From contig JBEGVB010000086.1 of assembly GCA_041178545.1 (NCBI GenBank), positions 1-23,007 on the forward strand: a stretch of 23,007 nucleotides of DNA. Direction: 5' to 3'. Shown one piece after another: positions 7,870 through 15,474 of the stretch. Origin of the DNA: JBEATZ01 sp041178545. GTDB lineage: Bacteria; Planctomycetota; UBA1135; UBA2386. Under the pieces are notes generated by a model that ran no database searches, had not been told where the DNA came from, and saw only the letters and a list, made by a program, of their open reading frames with translations. The position numbers and the translations under genes are program-made. Positions within the stretch are counted from its first letter, which is position 1; every line of letters starts with the position of its first letter.

Positions 7870-9684
7870 TCAGGCCTTGGGCACGTCGGCCGGCTGCTCC
7901 ACCGTCGTGCGGATCGAGAGCTCCTTGAGCTGCTCGCCTGCCACCGGGGACGGCGCGTCGGCCATCAGGTCGTAGGCCATCGCCGTCTTGGGGAATGCGA
8001 TCACGTCGCGGATGCCCTCGCGCCCGAGCGCCAGCGTGACCAGGCGGTCGACGCCCAGCGCGATGCCGCCGTGGGGCGGGCCACCGTAGTGGTACGCGTC
8101 CAGCAGGAAGCCAAAGTTGGCGCGCTGTTGCTCAGGCGAGATGCCGAGGAACTCGAACACCTTGGCCTGCAGCTCGGGACGGTGGATGCGGATCGAGCCG
8201 GAGCCCAGCTCCCAGCCGTTCATCACGAAGTCATAGGCACGGCTGCGGATCTGGTCGGTGCCGACACTGAAGTCGGTGATCGACCAGTCGACGGGTGCCG
8301 AGAACGGGTTGTGCGCGAACTGCCAGCGGCTCTTCTCGTCGTTCCACTCGAACATCGGGAAGTTGAGGACCCAGCAGCAGCGGAACACCTTGGGGTCCCG
8401 CAGGCCGAGGATCGAGCCGACCCTCAACCTCAGGTCGCCAAGCGCCTTGAGCACCACCTTCTTCTGGTCGGCGACGAAGAACAGCATGTCGCCTGCCTTC
8501 GCCTTCATGGCAGCGCACAGCTCGGCGCCCTTCTCGCCCTCGAAGAACTTGGCGATCGAACCCTCGAGCCCGTTGGCCGTGACCTTCGCCCAGGCGAGTC
8601 CCTTGGCGCCGAGCCCTGTGACGAAGGCAGTGAGCTCGTCGATGCCCTTGCGCGAGAACTTGTCGGCAGCGCCCTCGGCGCAGAGGCCGCGCACCGTGCC
8701 GCCTGCATCGACGGCGCCGCGGAACACCTTGAAGTCGCTCTTCGCGGCAATCGCGCTGACGTCGGTGAGCTTCATCTCGAAGCGCAGGTCCGGCTTGTCA
8801 CAGCCGTACTGCTCCATGGCCTCGAAGAAGTCGAAGCGCGGGAACGGCTGCGGCAGGTCGATGCCGAAGCCCTCCTTGAAGCCGGCCACCACCATGCCTT
8901 CGACGAGGTCGAGCACGTCGTGCTCCTCGACGAACGACATCTCGAGGTCGATCTGGGTGAACTCTGGCTGGCGGTCGGCGCGCAGGTCCTCGTCGCGGAA
9001 GCAACGCGCGATCTGGTAGTAGCGGTCGAGGCCGCCCACCATGCACAGCTGCTTGAAGATCTGCGGGCTCTGCGGGAGCGCGTAGAACTTGCCGCCGTGC
9101 ACGCGGCTCGGCACCAGGTAGTCGCGCGCGCCCTCGGGCGTGCTCTTGGTGAGGATCGGCGTCTCGATGTCGATGAAGTTCTTGGTCTGCAGGTGGTTGC
9201 GGATCGCGGTGACGAACCTCGCACGCTTCATCAGCGCCTCCTGCAGCGGCCGCCTGCGCAGGTCGAGGTAGCGGTACTTCATCCGCAGCTCCTCGTTGGC
9301 CTCGACGTTGTCGAGGATCTCGAAGGGCGGCGTATCCGCCTCGCTCAGCACCGTGACCGAGAGGAGCAGCAGCTCGATCTCACCGGTCGCACGGTTCTTG
9401 TTCACGTTGGAGCCGCGCAGCCGCACCTTGCCGCGGACGCTCACCACGTCCTCGGCACCGAGGCGCCGCATGGTCTCGAAGGCACTGGCCTCGGCCGCCT
9501 TGGCCTCCTGGTCCACCACCACCTGCGTGATGCCGTAGCGGTCGCGCAGGTCGACGAAGATGAGCTGTCCGTGGTGGCGGTGGTTCTCGATCCACCCGTT
9601 GAGGACGACTTCCTGTCCTTCGTGGGTGGCGTTGAGCTCGCCGCAGGTGTGGGTGCGCTGCCAGGGGGAACGGGTACGGGCCAT
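7870..9684 (-). CDS. aspS: Aspartyl-tRNA synthetase, probably non-discriminating
   Basis: This 604-residue class II synthetase charges tRNA with aspartate in the cytosol. It has an N-terminal OB-fold anticodon-binding domain (about 12-115), class II motif 1 (PILTKSTPEGARDYL), motif 2 (FRDEDLRADRQPEFTQ), a bacterial GAD-type insertion, and motif 3 (GVDRLVTLALG). The ATG at 9684 is preceded by GAGGA (9688-9692 on the minus strand), and the protein then matches family length. His38, in RHHG, aligns with Leu30 of E. coli and His31 of the Pseudomonas enzyme. The Lys that E. coli carries near residue 82 is missing (GSNVN here). Both features are associated with enzymes that also charge tRNA-Asn. 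It is convergent with the arylsulfotransferase gene, with only 13 bases between stops. Confidence 0.97.
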   Translation of the reverse strand: MARTRSPWQRTHTCGELNATHEGQEVVLNGWIENHRHHGQLIFVDLRDRYGITQVVVDQEAKAAEASAFETMRRLGAEDVVSVRGKVRLRGSNVNKNRATGEIELLLLSVTVLSEADTPPFEILDNVEANEELRMKYRYLDLRRRPLQEALMKRARFVTAIRNHLQTKNFIDIETPILTKSTPEGARDYLVPSRVHGGKFYALPQSPQIFKQLCMVGGLDRYYQIARCFRDEDLRADRQPEFTQIDLEMSFVEEHDVLDLVEGMVVAGFKEGFGIDLPQPFPRFDFFEAMEQYGCDKPDLRFEMKLTDVSAIAAKSDFKVFRGAVDAGGTVRGLCAEGAADKFSRKGIDELTAFVTGLGAKGLAWAKVTANGLEGSIAKFFEGEKGAELCAAMKAKAGDMLFFVADQKKVVLKALGDLRLRVGSILGLRDPKVFRCCWVLNFPMFEWNDEKSRWQFAHNPFSAPVDWSITDFSVGTDQIRSRAYDFVMNGWELGSGSIRIHRPELQAKVFEFLGISPEQQRANFGFLLDAYHYGGPPHGGIALGVDRLVTLALGREGIRDVIAFPKTAMAYDLMADAPSPVAGEQLKELSIRTTVEQPADVPKA

Positions 9685-9788
9685 GGGTCCTCGGGGTCCC
9701 TGCCATGTCGCAGGGGCGAACGTCGTACCCGCCGCACCGGCATGGGGAAAGCACCAAGTGTGTGGCGCAAGGCGGCCTGCCAACACGG

Positions 9789-9801
9789 GTTGCGGCGCAA
9801 C
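9789..9801. promoter_or_regulatory. Perfect 13-base palindrome, possible operator
   Basis: GTTGCG-G-CGCAAC is a perfect 6+1+6 inverted repeat in the 134-base space between the divergent aspS and kelch genes. It ends two bases before the possible -10 of the kelch gene, where a bound repressor would block RNA polymerase. No second copy was seen in this interval. Function is inferred from symmetry and position only. Confidence 0.35.
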
Positions 9802-9803
9802 GC

Positions 9804-9809
9804 TATCCT
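9804..9809 (+). promoter_or_regulatory. Possible -10 element (TATCCT) of the kelch gene
   Basis: TATCCT lies nine bases before the GTG at 9819. That places the expected transcription start at or next to the start codon, giving a leaderless mRNA. No Shine-Dalgarno is visible before either candidate start (GTG 9819 or ATG 9837). The -35 is weak (CCAACA at 18-base spacing). Confidence 0.35.
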
Positions 9810-9818
9810 GCCCACCGC

Positions 9819-12107
9819 GTGTCCTCCCCCCTCGCGATGCTGCGCCTGCTGGCGCCCGGACTCCTGCTGCCCGCGTCGCTTGCGGCGCAGGCCGAGTGGG
9901 TGCGCGTCCCGCTCCTCGAGGCACGGAGTGGCCATGCGGCGGCCTTCGGCACCGGTGGTTCGCTGCTGGTGTTCGGCGGCAGCACGGGGACGCAGTTGCT
10001 GGGCGACACGTGGAACTGGGACGGCGTGCAGTGGCAGCGAGTTGCAGGGTCTGGCCCGACACCGCCGCCGCGCACCGAGCACGCATTGGTGCACGACCCG
10101 GTGCGCGCGCAGTTCGTGCTGTTCGGCGGCCGCAGCGCCAACGGCGACCTTGCCGACACCTGGGTGCACGCCAACGCGGCATGGTCGCGCGCGGTGCCCG
10201 CGACGAGCCCGACGCCCCGCAGCGGACATGCAGCGGCGTTCCACGCCGCCACTGGCCGCATGGTGGTCTTCGGCGGTCGCTTCAACCAGCAGCTGCGCGA
10301 TGACACGTGGACGTGGGACGGCACGACGTGGACGCAACAGACCCTCGCCACACGACCGCCTGCCCGCAGCCATGCGGGCCTCGCCCAGGCTGCGGGCGCG
10401 CCCGCACTCACGCTCTTCGGCGGCACCGGCGCACAGGGACTGCTGGACGACACCTGGGAGTGGTCCGCCGCGGGCTGGTCGGCGCGGACGACGGCCACCG
10501 TGCCGCCTGCGCGTGCGAGCGCGGTGTTCGCCCCCGACAGCACGGCGGGCACCCTGCTCCTGGTCGGCGGAGCCGGTCCGGCGGGCGCAGTGGGCGACGC
10601 ATGGCGTTTCAACGGGACCGACTGGCTCGCGGACCCGTCCCGCGACCTCGGAGAGCCGCTGCAGGATGCAGCTGCCGCGACCAGTCCCACCGGGGTGGTG
10701 CACGTCGTCGGCGGCCGCGGGTTGGACGGCCCCACCAGCGCGCTGCGCGGCAACGCTGGCCTCGCATGGACCACGCTTGCCCCTGAGACCGCGCCGCCGG
10801 CGCGGCTCGACGCAGCAAGTGCCTTCGACCCCGTGCGCGGCGAGTGGCTCGTGTTCGGTGGCGAGGGACTCGACGGGAACCTGCTGCAGGACCTCTGGCG
10901 GTGGGACGGCACGCGCTGGGCGCGGGCCACCTTCGGCACCGCGCCACAGGCCCGACGCGGGGCCGCAATGGTCCACGACCCGGTGTCCGGGTCGGTGGTG
11001 CTCTTCGGCGGCTTCGGCCTCACGGCCCTCAACTCGCTGCCGGTGGCACTCGCCGACACTTGGCGCTGGGACGGCACGGCATGGACCCAGCTCACTCCCA
11101 CGAGCACGCCGCCTGCACGTGGCTACTCCGCACTGTGCACCCTGCCGGGCAGCCAGGGTGCAGGACTGCTGCTCACGGGCGGTACGGACACGAGCCTTAC
11201 GCCGCTCGGCGACGCCTGGCGCTGGAACGGCACCACATGGCTCGCCCTCCCCAACCCACCGCTCTCCCCCCGCCACGGCCACGCCATGGTGCTGGACACG
11301 GTGCGCAACGAGGTCGTGCTCTTCGGCGGCAGGAGCACCCAAGCGGTCGAGTCGGACACGTGGACCTTCGACGGCACCCAGTGGACCCAGCGCACGACCA
11401 CGGGAACGAGCCCCACTGCCAGGCAGTTCCACGGCCTCGCCCACGACCCGTTCCGGTACCGCACCCTCTTGCACGGCGGCCTCGATGCGACGTTCCAGCC
11501 CTTGGCGGACTCATGGGAGTGGAACGGGAACACCTGGCGTGCAGCAGCCAGCCTTGGTGCGCTGCCGCCCCGCCACAGCGGGGCGATGGGCAACGACCTG
11601 GTGCGCCGCAACTCGGTCTGGTTCGGTGGCACTGCTGGCGGCCTGCCCGTCGCGGAGACGTGGACCTTTGCGTCACCGAACCCTCCGTCGGTGACGGCCT
11701 TCGGCAGCGGCTGTGCAGGCTCCAACGGCACCCCGCAGGCAAGCCCGGTGGCAACCCAGCTGCCGTGGATCACGGGCACACTCGGGGTGCGCCTCACCAA
11801 CCTGCCGACCTCCCCGGGCTTCTTCGTGTTCTTCTTCGGGTCGTTCCGCGACACGTGGATGGGCAACCCGTTGCCGTACGACCTCGCGACCTACGGGTTG
11901 CCGGGCTGTGACGCACTGGTGCGGCCGCAGGAGTTCCTCTTCGTCGGCCATGCAGGGGGCTCCCACGACTGGTCGACCCCGGTGGTCTCCGACCCGAGAC
12001 TCGTGGGCACCAACGTGTTCCTCCAGGGCCTCAGCCTCGACCCTGCCACACCGAACGGCATCGGTGCCACCAGCAACGCACTCTGGGCCGTCCTCGGCCG
12101 GTACTGA
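9819..12107 (+). CDS. Secreted kelch-repeat protein with a planctomycete-type C-terminal module
   Basis: The frame encodes a signal peptide (MLRLLAPGLLLPASLAAQ preceded by six residues) and then about 12 kelch-like repeats of 45-55 residues. Each follows the pattern xVLFGG, then LxDTWxWDGTxWT, then PPAR. Twelve blades would fit two six-bladed propellers. Repeats 5 and 6 are the most diverged, near the expected boundary. The last roughly 140 residues form a separate module beginning GSGCAGSNGTP, with a later LPGCD that may provide a disulfide. I recall such modules at the ends of many secreted Planctomycetota proteins. No catalytic site is recognised; adhesion or surface binding is likely. I prefer GTG 9819 (762 residues) over ATG 9837 because of its distance from the possible -10 and the fuller signal peptide. 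It is convergent with the ABC permease gene, 21 bases apart. Confidence 0.85.
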   Translation: MSSPLAMLRLLAPGLLLPASLAAQAEWVRVPLLEARSGHAAAFGTGGSLLVFGGSTGTQLLGDTWNWDGVQWQRVAGSGPTPPPRTEHALVHDPVRAQFVLFGGRSANGDLADTWVHANAAWSRAVPATSPTPRSGHAAAFHAATGRMVVFGGRFNQQLRDDTWTWDGTTWTQQTLATRPPARSHAGLAQAAGAPALTLFGGTGAQGLLDDTWEWSAAGWSARTTATVPPARASAVFAPDSTAGTLLLVGGAGPAGAVGDAWRFNGTDWLADPSRDLGEPLQDAAAATSPTGVVHVVGGRGLDGPTSALRGNAGLAWTTLAPETAPPARLDAASAFDPVRGEWLVFGGEGLDGNLLQDLWRWDGTRWARATFGTAPQARRGAAMVHDPVSGSVVLFGGFGLTALNSLPVALADTWRWDGTAWTQLTPTSTPPARGYSALCTLPGSQGAGLLLTGGTDTSLTPLGDAWRWNGTTWLALPNPPLSPRHGHAMVLDTVRNEVVLFGGRSTQAVESDTWTFDGTQWTQRTTTGTSPTARQFHGLAHDPFRYRTLLHGGLDATFQPLADSWEWNGNTWRAAASLGALPPRHSGAMGNDLVRRNSVWFGGTAGGLPVAETWTFASPNPPSVTAFGSGCAGSNGTPQASPVATQLPWITGTLGVRLTNLPTSPGFFVFFFGSFRDTWMGNPLPYDLATYGLPGCDALVRPQEFLFVGHAGGSHDWSTPVVSDPRLVGTNVFLQGLSLDPATPNGIGATSNALWAVLGRY

Positions 12108-12128
12108 GGGCACGACCGGTCGGCCAGG

Positions 12129-14699
12129 TCACTCGTAGCGCACGGCGGCTGCCGGGCTCTGGCGCGAGGCACGCAACGCGGGCAGCAACGCTGCCACGAG
12201 CGCGGTGCCGAACGCCAGCAACGGCGTCCACCCGAGCCACTCGCGCGGGACCACCACAGGGGCCTGGAGACCAGCCACGGCATTGAGCCCGCCGACGAGG
12301 ATGTGGGCCATCGGCACGCACAGCGCGAGCGCGAGCACGGAGGCAAGCAGCGCCACGACGGCACCCTCGAACAGGAACACGAGCCGCAGCGTGCCCGCCC
12401 CGACGCCAAGCGCGCGCATCACGCCGATCTCCCGCAGCCGCGCCATGGCTGCAATCGTCATCCCGTTGACCAGCCCGCTCGTGGCCAGCACCAGCACGAG
12501 CACCAGAAGGATGTCGAAGAGGGCGAAGTCGCGGGTCACGTCGCGCAGGTGGTACTCCCGGATCCACTCGCCGCTGCGACGCTTGTCGTAGCCAGGAACC
12601 GCCTTGCGCAACCGCTCCATCACGAACTCCGGGTCTGCACCGGGTTGCAGGCGCAGGGTCGCACGCTGGACGCAGGCATCGGGGACGCAGAAGTCCTTCT
12701 GCATCCAGAAGGGAGCTGTCACTGCCCACGACCGCTCGCTGGGCTGGTAGCCGCTGCGGTCGCTCACGTGCAGCACCTCGTAGGCAACCGGGTCGCCGTT
12801 GCGGTCGTGCATCGAGACCAGCGTGCCCTCGACCCATCCCATCTGCGCGGCCAGCCGGTGGCTCGCCACCAGTGTGCGTCGCCGCGTGTCGCCGTAGCGG
12901 CGCACCAGCGACTGGTCCTGTTCCAGCGCACCCCCTGCTGCAGCAGCGTCCTCGAGGGCCAGGCCCGAGAGCAGGAAGGACTCGCCCACCCTGCCGTGCT
13001 CGGGCTCGACGCCTGCAACACCCTCGACCGCGAGCACGGATCGTGCAGTGGCAGGCGTCATGGGCACACCCTCGAGGAACAGCCTGCCGTCGAGGGCGTC
13101 GCGGGCGAACACCCGGACCTCCTCGCGCAGCGACTCTGTGAGGCTGTTGAGGCCGAGGAACGCGAGCAGCACGGCAGCAAGACCGCATGCAGCGGCGGCG
13201 ACGCGGCCTGCGGAGCGCCGCAGCACCGTCTGCGCCAGCCATGCGGCAAGCGGTGCCGCGACTCGGAGCGGGCGCAGCAGCAGCCAGCCGACCCATCGCA
13301 CCAGCGGCGGTGCGGCCAGCATCAGGCCGCCCAGCAGCAGCAGCATGCCTCCGAGCTGGAGCAGGACGACCAGTGTCTCCATGCCTTCCTCGCTCACGAG
13401 CGGCGTCATCGCGAGGTAGCCGGCAGGGAGTGCCACCACCAGCAGCGCGAACAACCAGACGTGGACGCCACGCAACAGTTCAGCACCCCCGAGGCCACGT
13501 GCCTCCAGGATGGCGGACGTGGGCATGTTGCGGGCACGCCACAGCGGGTAGGAGGCACCAGCGAGCGTGAAGAGCACGCCGAGTGCCGCGGTGCCGAGCA
13601 CGGGTCCGGGCGGCACCTCGAACGTGAGCCATTCCTTGCCGTAACCCAGCGAACTGATGCGCGCGTTGCGGAGCATCAGTGCAAGCAGGAGGCCAAGTCC
13701 GGTGCCGAGGGCGCTGCCGACGAGCCCCATGGCAAGCGCGTCCCCGAGGAAGATGCGCTCGATCGCACCGCGTGACGAACCGATGCAGCGCAGCAGTGCG
13801 AGCGTGCGGATGCGCGACACGAGCCCCTGCGAAAGGGTCTGGAACACGCCGAACATCCCGAGCACCAGCGCGAGGCAGCCCAGCACCTTGAGCCCGTTGC
13901 GGAACGCGCGTTCGTCTGCACCCTCGCCCAGCATCGCACTGCGGTTGTCGAGCACGACGTGCTGGCGGCCGAGCTCACGACGGAGCCGGTCGAGGTCGGC
14001 GCCAGGGGTACGGCGCACCTGGTAGCGGGTGCCACCGCCCTGCAGGGCCTCCAACAGTTCCAGGCTGCCCACCAGCACCATGCCGAACTCCCTGCGGCCG
14101 AGTCCTTCGCGCTGCAGGATGCCGGCGACGCGCGCCGTCCCGCGCCATGGCACGGCATCGGGGTCCACGTCCACCACCGAGAGCCTGCCCTCGCGGCACT
14201 CGACCCGCTGGGCAAGCCTCTGCTCCACCTGCACCGTGTCGCCCACGCGCACGCCGAGGGCCACCGCGGCATCGTTGCCCAGCAGCAGCTCGCCCAGCGC
14301 GGAGGCGGGACCGAGGTCCGTGCCCTCGCCCACCACGTACTGGCCGAAGGTCGCGGGCAACGGGCTGATGCCGTGGGCCCCGACCTCGACCGTGCGGTCG
14401 CCGTTGCGCAGCGTCGCACGGCCCTCGCGCAGGAGGCTGACGCCTGCAACTCCCTGCCTCCGGCCCAGGTCCGCGAGCACGGCCTCCGGCACGCCCGCGT
14501 CGGGTCCGGGCACCAACTCGAGGTCGATCGTCCCACGGTCCAGCAGCTGCGCCCGCAGCCGGCTGGCCACGGTGTTGTGGTCCATCACGTGGATGGCGAT
14601 GACGATGGCAACGCCCAACGCGATCCCCAGCACCGTGAGCACGGTGCGGAGCCGGTTAGATGCCCAGCTCCTGGAGACGAGAAAAGACGTCAGCGACAC
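12129..14699 (-). CDS. ABC transporter permease, 10-TM FtsX/MacB type (YbbP-like)
   Basis: The protein has 856 residues and two FtsX-type units. TM1 lies near residues 20-39, followed by a MacB-like extracytoplasmic domain to about 270. Three TM helices (about 270-390) follow, then two to three more around 405-525, a second extracytoplasmic domain (about 530-730), and three C-terminal TM helices ending in the typical ASRQSPAAAVRYE. Hallmark cytoplasmic loops are visible in both halves (RIRTLALLRCIGSSRG and RLREIGVMRALGVG). Such permeases act mechanically with their ATPase to move lipids, lipoproteins or hydrophobic compounds across the envelope; the cargo here is unknown. The GTG at 14699 gives the family's N-terminus and lies inside the ATPase gene (44-base overlap), so the two are coupled. 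YbbP-like is chosen over LolC/E because of size and helix number. Confidence 0.9.
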   Translation of the reverse strand: MSLTSFLVSRSWASNRLRTVLTVLGIALGVAIVIAIHVMDHNTVASRLRAQLLDRGTIDLELVPGPDAGVPEAVLADLGRRQGVAGVSLLREGRATLRNGDRTVEVGAHGISPLPATFGQYVVGEGTDLGPASALGELLLGNDAAVALGVRVGDTVQVEQRLAQRVECREGRLSVVDVDPDAVPWRGTARVAGILQREGLGRREFGMVLVGSLELLEALQGGGTRYQVRRTPGADLDRLRRELGRQHVVLDNRSAMLGEGADERAFRNGLKVLGCLALVLGMFGVFQTLSQGLVSRIRTLALLRCIGSSRGAIERIFLGDALAMGLVGSALGTGLGLLLALMLRNARISSLGYGKEWLTFEVPPGPVLGTAALGVLFTLAGASYPLWRARNMPTSAILEARGLGGAELLRGVHVWLFALLVVALPAGYLAMTPLVSEEGMETLVVLLQLGGMLLLLGGLMLAAPPLVRWVGWLLLRPLRVAAPLAAWLAQTVLRRSAGRVAAAACGLAAVLLAFLGLNSLTESLREEVRVFARDALDGRLFLEGVPMTPATARSVLAVEGVAGVEPEHGRVGESFLLSGLALEDAAAAGGALEQDQSLVRRYGDTRRRTLVASHRLAAQMGWVEGTLVSMHDRNGDPVAYEVLHVSDRSGYQPSERSWAVTAPFWMQKDFCVPDACVQRATLRLQPGADPEFVMERLRKAVPGYDKRRSGEWIREYHLRDVTRDFALFDILLVLVLVLATSGLVNGMTIAAMARLREIGVMRALGVGAGTLRLVFLFEGAVVALLASVLALALCVPMAHILVGGLNAVAGLQAPVVVPREWLGWTPLLAFGTALVAALLPALRASRQSPAAAVRYE

Positions 14700-15399
14700 G
14701 GAACGGTCCCTTGGTCAACTCGGCGCCTGCACGCAGCACACCGTCGTGGAGGAAGAGCACGCGGTCGGCAGCAGCCGCATCGCGTGGGTTGTGGGTGACG
14801 AGCAGGACAGTGGCCCCGAGTTGCTTCTGCACCGTGCGCAGCAGGGCCACCACCTCTTCACCCGCCTTGGACGAGAGGTTGCCCGTGGGCTCGTCGGCGA
14901 GCACCAGCCTGGGCTGGGCACACAGTGCGCGGGCGATGCTCACGCGCTGCATCTCACCGCCGGAGAGCTGGGCGGGCATGCGCGTGCGGAACGCGGCAAT
15001 GCCCAGCATGTCCATGAGCCGCGTCACGTGGTCGCTGCGACGCACAGGGTCCTCGCCGAGGATCCGCAGCGGCAGGGTGACGTTCTCCTCCACCGTGAGG
15101 TCCGGCAGCAGGTGGAAGAACTGGAAGATGAAGCCGACCTGGGTACGGCGCAGCCGCGCACGATGCTCCTCGTCGCCTTGGGCCAGGTCGACGCTCCCGA
15201 GCTTGATGGTGCCTGCGGTCGGCAGGTCGAGCCCGGCCAGCAGGTGCAGCAGCGTCGACTTGCCGGAACCGGAAGGCCCCATCACCGCGGCGAACTCGCC
15301 TTGGTGCAGGTCGAAGCTCACGTCGCGCAGGATCGGCACCTGCGCACCGTCTGCGGCGCGGAATCGGTGCACGCCCCGCACCGACAGCACTGGCTCCAT
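14656..15399 (-). CDS. ABC transporter ATP-binding protein (LolD/YbbA/MacB type)
   Basis: This cytoplasmic ATPase powers the permease encoded next to it. All nucleotide-binding elements are intact: Walker A GPSGSGKST, Q-loop in FIFQFFHLL, signature LSGGEMQR, Walker B LVLADEPTGNL with the catalytic Glu, and the switch His in VTHNP. The length of 247 residues is normal. I use the ATG at 15399 because it gives the family's usual N-terminus; an in-frame GTG at 15417 would add six residues, and neither has a clear Shine-Dalgarno. The GNL after Walker B and the small size place it in the MacB/LolD subfamily of exporters working on envelope substrates. It lies 75 bases after the FKBP gene and may be co-transcribed if the intervening hairpin does not terminate. 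Confidence 0.93.
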   Translation of the reverse strand: MEPVLSVRGVHRFRAADGAQVPILRDVSFDLHQGEFAAVMGPSGSGKSTLLHLLAGLDLPTAGTIKLGSVDLAQGDEEHRARLRRTQVGFIFQFFHLLPDLTVEENVTLPLRILGEDPVRRSDHVTRLMDMLGIAAFRTRMPAQLSGGEMQRVSIARALCAQPRLVLADEPTGNLSSKAGEEVVALLRTVQKQLGATVLLVTHNPRDAAAADRVLFLHDGVLRAGAELTKGPFRVADVFSRLQELGI

Positions 15400-15432
15400 G
15401 GAGTTGGACTCAGGCACGCAGCACCCCAGCGA

Positions 15433-15472
15433 CCTTGGTGCCGCAGCCGGGCACGGCCCGGCCGCAGCAAGG
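15433..15472 (-). terminator. Hairpin after the FKBP gene
   Basis: Starting two bases beyond the FKBP stop codon, a perfect 7-bp stem GCCGGGC/GCCCGGC (15446-15452 with 15456-15462, three-base loop) sits inside an outer CCTTG/CAAGG stem (15433-15437 with 15468-15472), giving a long imperfect hairpin. It lacks a U-tract. It probably ends or protects the FKBP mRNA, partly separating it from the ABC genes. Confidence 0.5.
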
Positions 15473-15474
15473 TG

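Noticed and set aside
9819..11680. Kelch repeats as DNA repeats or a CRISPR-like array
   Set aside because: The periodicity of about 150 bases is at the protein level with diverged DNA, and the reading frame is continuous. There are no identical repeats with unique spacers.
7762..11694. 1310-codon plus-strand frame across aspS and the kelch gene
   Set aside because: It is antisense to aspS and out of frame with the kelch protein. The product is Arg/Ala/Leu-rich without motifs.
12113..12122. 10-base palindrome CGACCGGTCG between the convergent kelch and permease genes as a shared terminator
   Set aside because: It has no loop that would allow a stable hairpin and no T-run. A palindrome this short is expected by chance in GC-rich DNA.
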